DNA from: Candidatus Woesearchaeota archaeon
GTDB lineage: Archaea; Nanobdellota; Nanobdellia; Woesearchaeales; J091
Direction of reading: 5' to 3'
Length of the DNA: 7,825 bases
Assembly (NCBI GenBank): GCA_003695045.1
Contig: RFJB01000134.1
Span: 1 to 7,825 of the forward strand
Shown: piece by piece, positions 6,139 through 7,825 of the stretch
Numbering within the stretch: the stretch's first letter is position 1
How the letters are laid out: every line of letters begins with the position of its first letter
Program-made: the position numbers and the translations under genes
Notes under the pieces: model-generated
What the model was told of the DNA's origin: nothing
Database searches by the model: none
Seen by the model: the letters and a program-made list of their open reading frames with translations, nothing else

Positions 6139-6144
6139 ATACGC

Positions 6145-7332
6145 ATGAAAAAAATTTTGGTTGCTCTGCTTGCACTCTTTGTTTCAGCAGTTTCTGCTTC
6201 TGCGGCAACATACACTGTCCCGGACGATTATGCCACAATTCAGGCGGCGGTTGACGCCGCAAGCGACGGCGACTCCATTTTTGTAAAAGCAGGATTCTAT
6301 GCCGGTGCTGTCGTCAACAAGGCAGTGGAAATCTACGGAGAGCCCGGAACTGTCGTGAATGTCAGGGGAACAGTTGTGAGTTCCAAGGGTGTTGGTTTTT
6401 ACATAACCCACGATGATGTATCCATTTCCGACCTGAAGATTACCGGAACCGGCAGCCCAGCCATAGAAAACGCGATTCAGCTGGAAAGCGGTCACAGCGG
6501 CGTGACAATTGATAACATTGTCTTTGAGGATCTTGCATTCTACGGAGTTTACGGTTATGACCAGACAAACCTCTATGTGGGTCACTGCACTTTTGCAAAT
6601 ACGGGAGCTGTTGACGACGGCGGTGCAATCCGAATAAAAAACGCTGACAACTCCGTGTTTGAGTGGAATGTTGCCTACGGCGGAGCCAGGGGAATCCGCC
6701 TTGACAAGAGCGCTCTGGGAACATCCGACAACAACGTCGTGAGATACAACGTAATCCACGACATGGACCAGTACGGTGTCGGAATCTATCCGGGCGGAAG
6801 CAACAACATCGTAGAGTTCAACAGGTTCTACAACCTTCCCGACAGGGGAATTCAGCTTGGATATTATGCAGGTCCGAACTACAACAACATCATACGCTAC
6901 AATGAGGTTTTCAACACTCACATAGACGGAATTGTGCTGACAAACTGCAATGGCGGCTGCATAATAGAATACAACAAGGTTTACAATACCGCGTTTGATG
7001 AGAACACTAATTCTCCCTCATGGACGCAGCCACTTCATGGCGGCATAGCTGTCTGGACGGCAAACCAGGATGTCATTGTCAGAAACAACATTGTGTATGA
7101 TAACGGAGACGGAATAGAAGGGAATGACGGCAACTGCGGAATATGGGTTGATGCCTCTTCGACAGGAACGGAAATTTACGGAAACAGCGTCTGGGGGCAC
7201 ATTCAGAATTATTGCGACAATGATGACAGCGAGTTTGGAGAACCCGGAGATATTCCCGAGTTTACAGGTGCGGGAGCAGCACTCGCCCTTCTTGGCGCAG
7301 GTCTCCTCGCTCTCAAGAAAAGGAAGGCATAA
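6145..7332 (+). CDS. secreted right-handed beta-helix protein with PEF-CTERM-like sorting tail
   Basis: 395 residues from ATG 6145. Signal peptide: Lys2-Lys3, hydrophobic core 4-16, likely cleavage after ASA (18-20). Then TYTVPDDYATIQAAVDAA (22-39) and a DGDSIFVKAGFY segment, the usual opening of archaeal and bacterial parallel beta-helix (PbH1/NosD/pectate-lyase-like) surface proteins. Residues about 80-350 form many 20-25-residue coils with Asn ladders (for example NNVVRYNVI, NNIVEFNRF, NNIIRYNEV, GCIIEYNKV, VIVRNNIVY). Five Cys (148, 268, 272, 331, 357) could form disulfides. The C-terminus is DIPEFTG (369-375), a hydrophobic helix (about 376-390) and KKRKA. This tripartite tail matches the PEF-CTERM type processed by archaeosortases. 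Likely role: surface-anchored protein binding or acting on polysaccharide; no lyase active site could be identified. Divergent from the orphan gene; convergent with the PHP gene. Confidence 0.9.
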   Translation: MKKILVALLALFVSAVSASAATYTVPDDYATIQAAVDAASDGDSIFVKAGFYAGAVVNKAVEIYGEPGTVVNVRGTVVSSKGVGFYITHDDVSISDLKITGTGSPAIENAIQLESGHSGVTIDNIVFEDLAFYGVYGYDQTNLYVGHCTFANTGAVDDGGAIRIKNADNSVFEWNVAYGGARGIRLDKSALGTSDNNVVRYNVIHDMDQYGVGIYPGGSNNIVEFNRFYNLPDRGIQLGYYAGPNYNNIIRYNEVFNTHIDGIVLTNCNGGCIIEYNKVYNTAFDENTNSPSWTQPLHGGIAVWTANQDVIVRNNIVYDNGDGIEGNDGNCGIWVDASSTGTEIYGNSVWGHIQNYCDNDDSEFGEPGDIPEFTGAGAALALLGAGLLALKKRKA

Positions 7333-7358
7333 ACCTTTCTTACTTTCTTTTTTTATCT
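7333..7358 (+). terminator. T-rich archaeal-type terminator after the beta-helix gene
   Basis: Right after the stop codon the plus strand is pyrimidine-rich and contains seven consecutive T (7348-7354) inside CTTTCTTTTTTTATC, without an obvious hairpin. This matches intrinsic archaeal termination on T-tracts. On the other strand the same bases are A-rich, so the convergent PHP-gene transcript has no matching stop here and may run on as antisense to the beta-helix gene. Confidence 0.65.
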
Positions 7359-7371
7359 TATCAATCTTTTA

Positions 7372-7825
7372 TCATGATGAATATTTCTCAAAATAAGAAT
7401 GCCCCTTCACTTTCTCTGCCTGCCTCACAAGATTCTCTGCATATTCAAGCGGCGCTCTGGTTATTTCGTCCGTGCCTCTCAGAACAATTTCTCCGATAAC
7501 AGCGTATCTTCGCTGCGTCTCTTCCTTTAGCTTATCAGGAAGAAGTTCTGCTGCTCTGTTGCCGTGATAGTCGGTTCCTGCTGTTTTCAAAAGCTTGTGC
7601 TCTTCGGCTATCCTTTTGTAAGCTTCGGCATCTCTTGGCGTGTGGGACGGATACAAAACTTCAATGCCCATAGCTCCTGCGTCAATCCATATCGGTATCA
7701 GGTCGTTGATAGCCATGTCCAGCCCGTAAGCGCCCGGATGCGCTATAACAGGTATGCCTTCCGCATCCCTTACAACTTTTATGGCATCCACAGTTTCTAT
7801 GTAACTCTTTCCGCTGTTTGGAACC
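7372..7825 (-). CDS. PHP-domain metal-dependent phosphoesterase (TrpH/YciV-like), C-terminal part, cut by window edge
   Basis: The frame is open from the right edge to TGA at 7372-7374, giving 150 visible residues. A GTG at 7791 is internal, because open, sensible sequence (VPNSGKSYIET) continues before it. Visible PHP landmarks: GIPVIAHPGAYG (23-34 of the fragment) with metal-type His29; GIEVLYPSHTP (53-63) with His61; and TAGTDYHG (81-88) with Asp85 and His87, the usual late metal motif. These match the TrpH/YciV group, which hydrolyse phosphate esters of nucleotides or RNA ends using bound metal ions. The N-terminal HxH metal motif lies outside the window, so completeness cannot be judged. 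After the domain there is a charged helical tail (about 115-150). It converges on the beta-helix gene with a 39-base gap. The substrate cannot be deduced. Confidence 0.85.
   Translation of the reverse strand, partial: VPNSGKSYIETVDAIKVVRDAEGIPVIAHPGAYGLDMAINDLIPIWIDAGAMGIEVLYPSHTPRDAEAYKRIAEEHKLLKTAGTDYHGNRAAELLPDKLKEETQRRYAVIGEIVLRGTDEITRAPLEYAENLVRQAEKVKGHSYFEKYSS

Noticed and set aside
6025..6144. Upstream 40-codon extension of the beta-helix protein
   Set aside because: It spans the BRE/TATA promoter and would bury the clear signal peptide at ATG 6145.
6184..6921. 245-codon open frame on the minus strand inside the beta-helix gene
   Set aside because: It is a low-complexity Val/Asp/Ser-rich mirror of the repetitive beta-helix coding sequence, with no promoter or ribosome site.
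6700..7150. Repeated Asn-rich segments as a possible DNA repeat array
   Set aside because: The similarity is at protein level (beta-helix coils with Asn ladders). The DNA copies differ in length and sequence, so this is not a CRISPR or tandem DNA repeat.

Overview
This window looks archaeal. Nearly every gene start has a TATA-like box about 25-30 bases upstream, some with a CGAAA-type BRE in front. Most predicted transcripts are therefore leaderless, or nearly so. The cis-prenyltransferase carries the archaeal 'RTGGE' variant of its signature. One secreted protein ends in a PEF-CTERM-like sorting tail, a signal known from archaea. I cannot assign a phylum from the sequence alone.

Layout. Positions 1-347 (minus) hold the N-terminus of a UPF0182/COG1615 multispanning membrane protein that runs off the left edge. 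385-798 (minus) is a small single-pass membrane protein of unknown function with a highly charged helical middle. 859-3287 (minus) is a two-gene operon, argS then uppS, joined by a 4-base GTGA overlap: arginyl-tRNA synthetase and a cis-polyprenyl diphosphate synthase. 3400-3819 (plus) is a small receiver-like (CheY-fold) protein transcribed divergently from argS; it lacks several phosphorylation residues. 3877-5982 (minus) is a 701-residue protein that I do not recognise. It has a helical charged N-terminal half, an internal signal-like hydrophobic segment, His-rich helices and a C-terminus of amphipathic beta strands ending in Phe. 6145-7332 (plus), divergent from it, is a secreted right-handed beta-helix protein with signal peptide and PEF-CTERM-like anchor. 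7372-7825 (minus) is the C-terminal part of a PHP-family phosphoesterase that runs off the right edge.

How the parts may fit: argS is housekeeping. Several of the other genes point to the cell envelope: lipid-carrier synthesis (uppS), two membrane proteins, a sorted surface beta-helix protein, and the large orphan if its internal segment is an export signal. The orphan and the beta-helix gene share a 162-base divergent promoter region, which is the most interesting place in the window. I saw no tRNA, rRNA, CRISPR array, transposase or long repeats. No intergenic stretch exceeds 162 bases.
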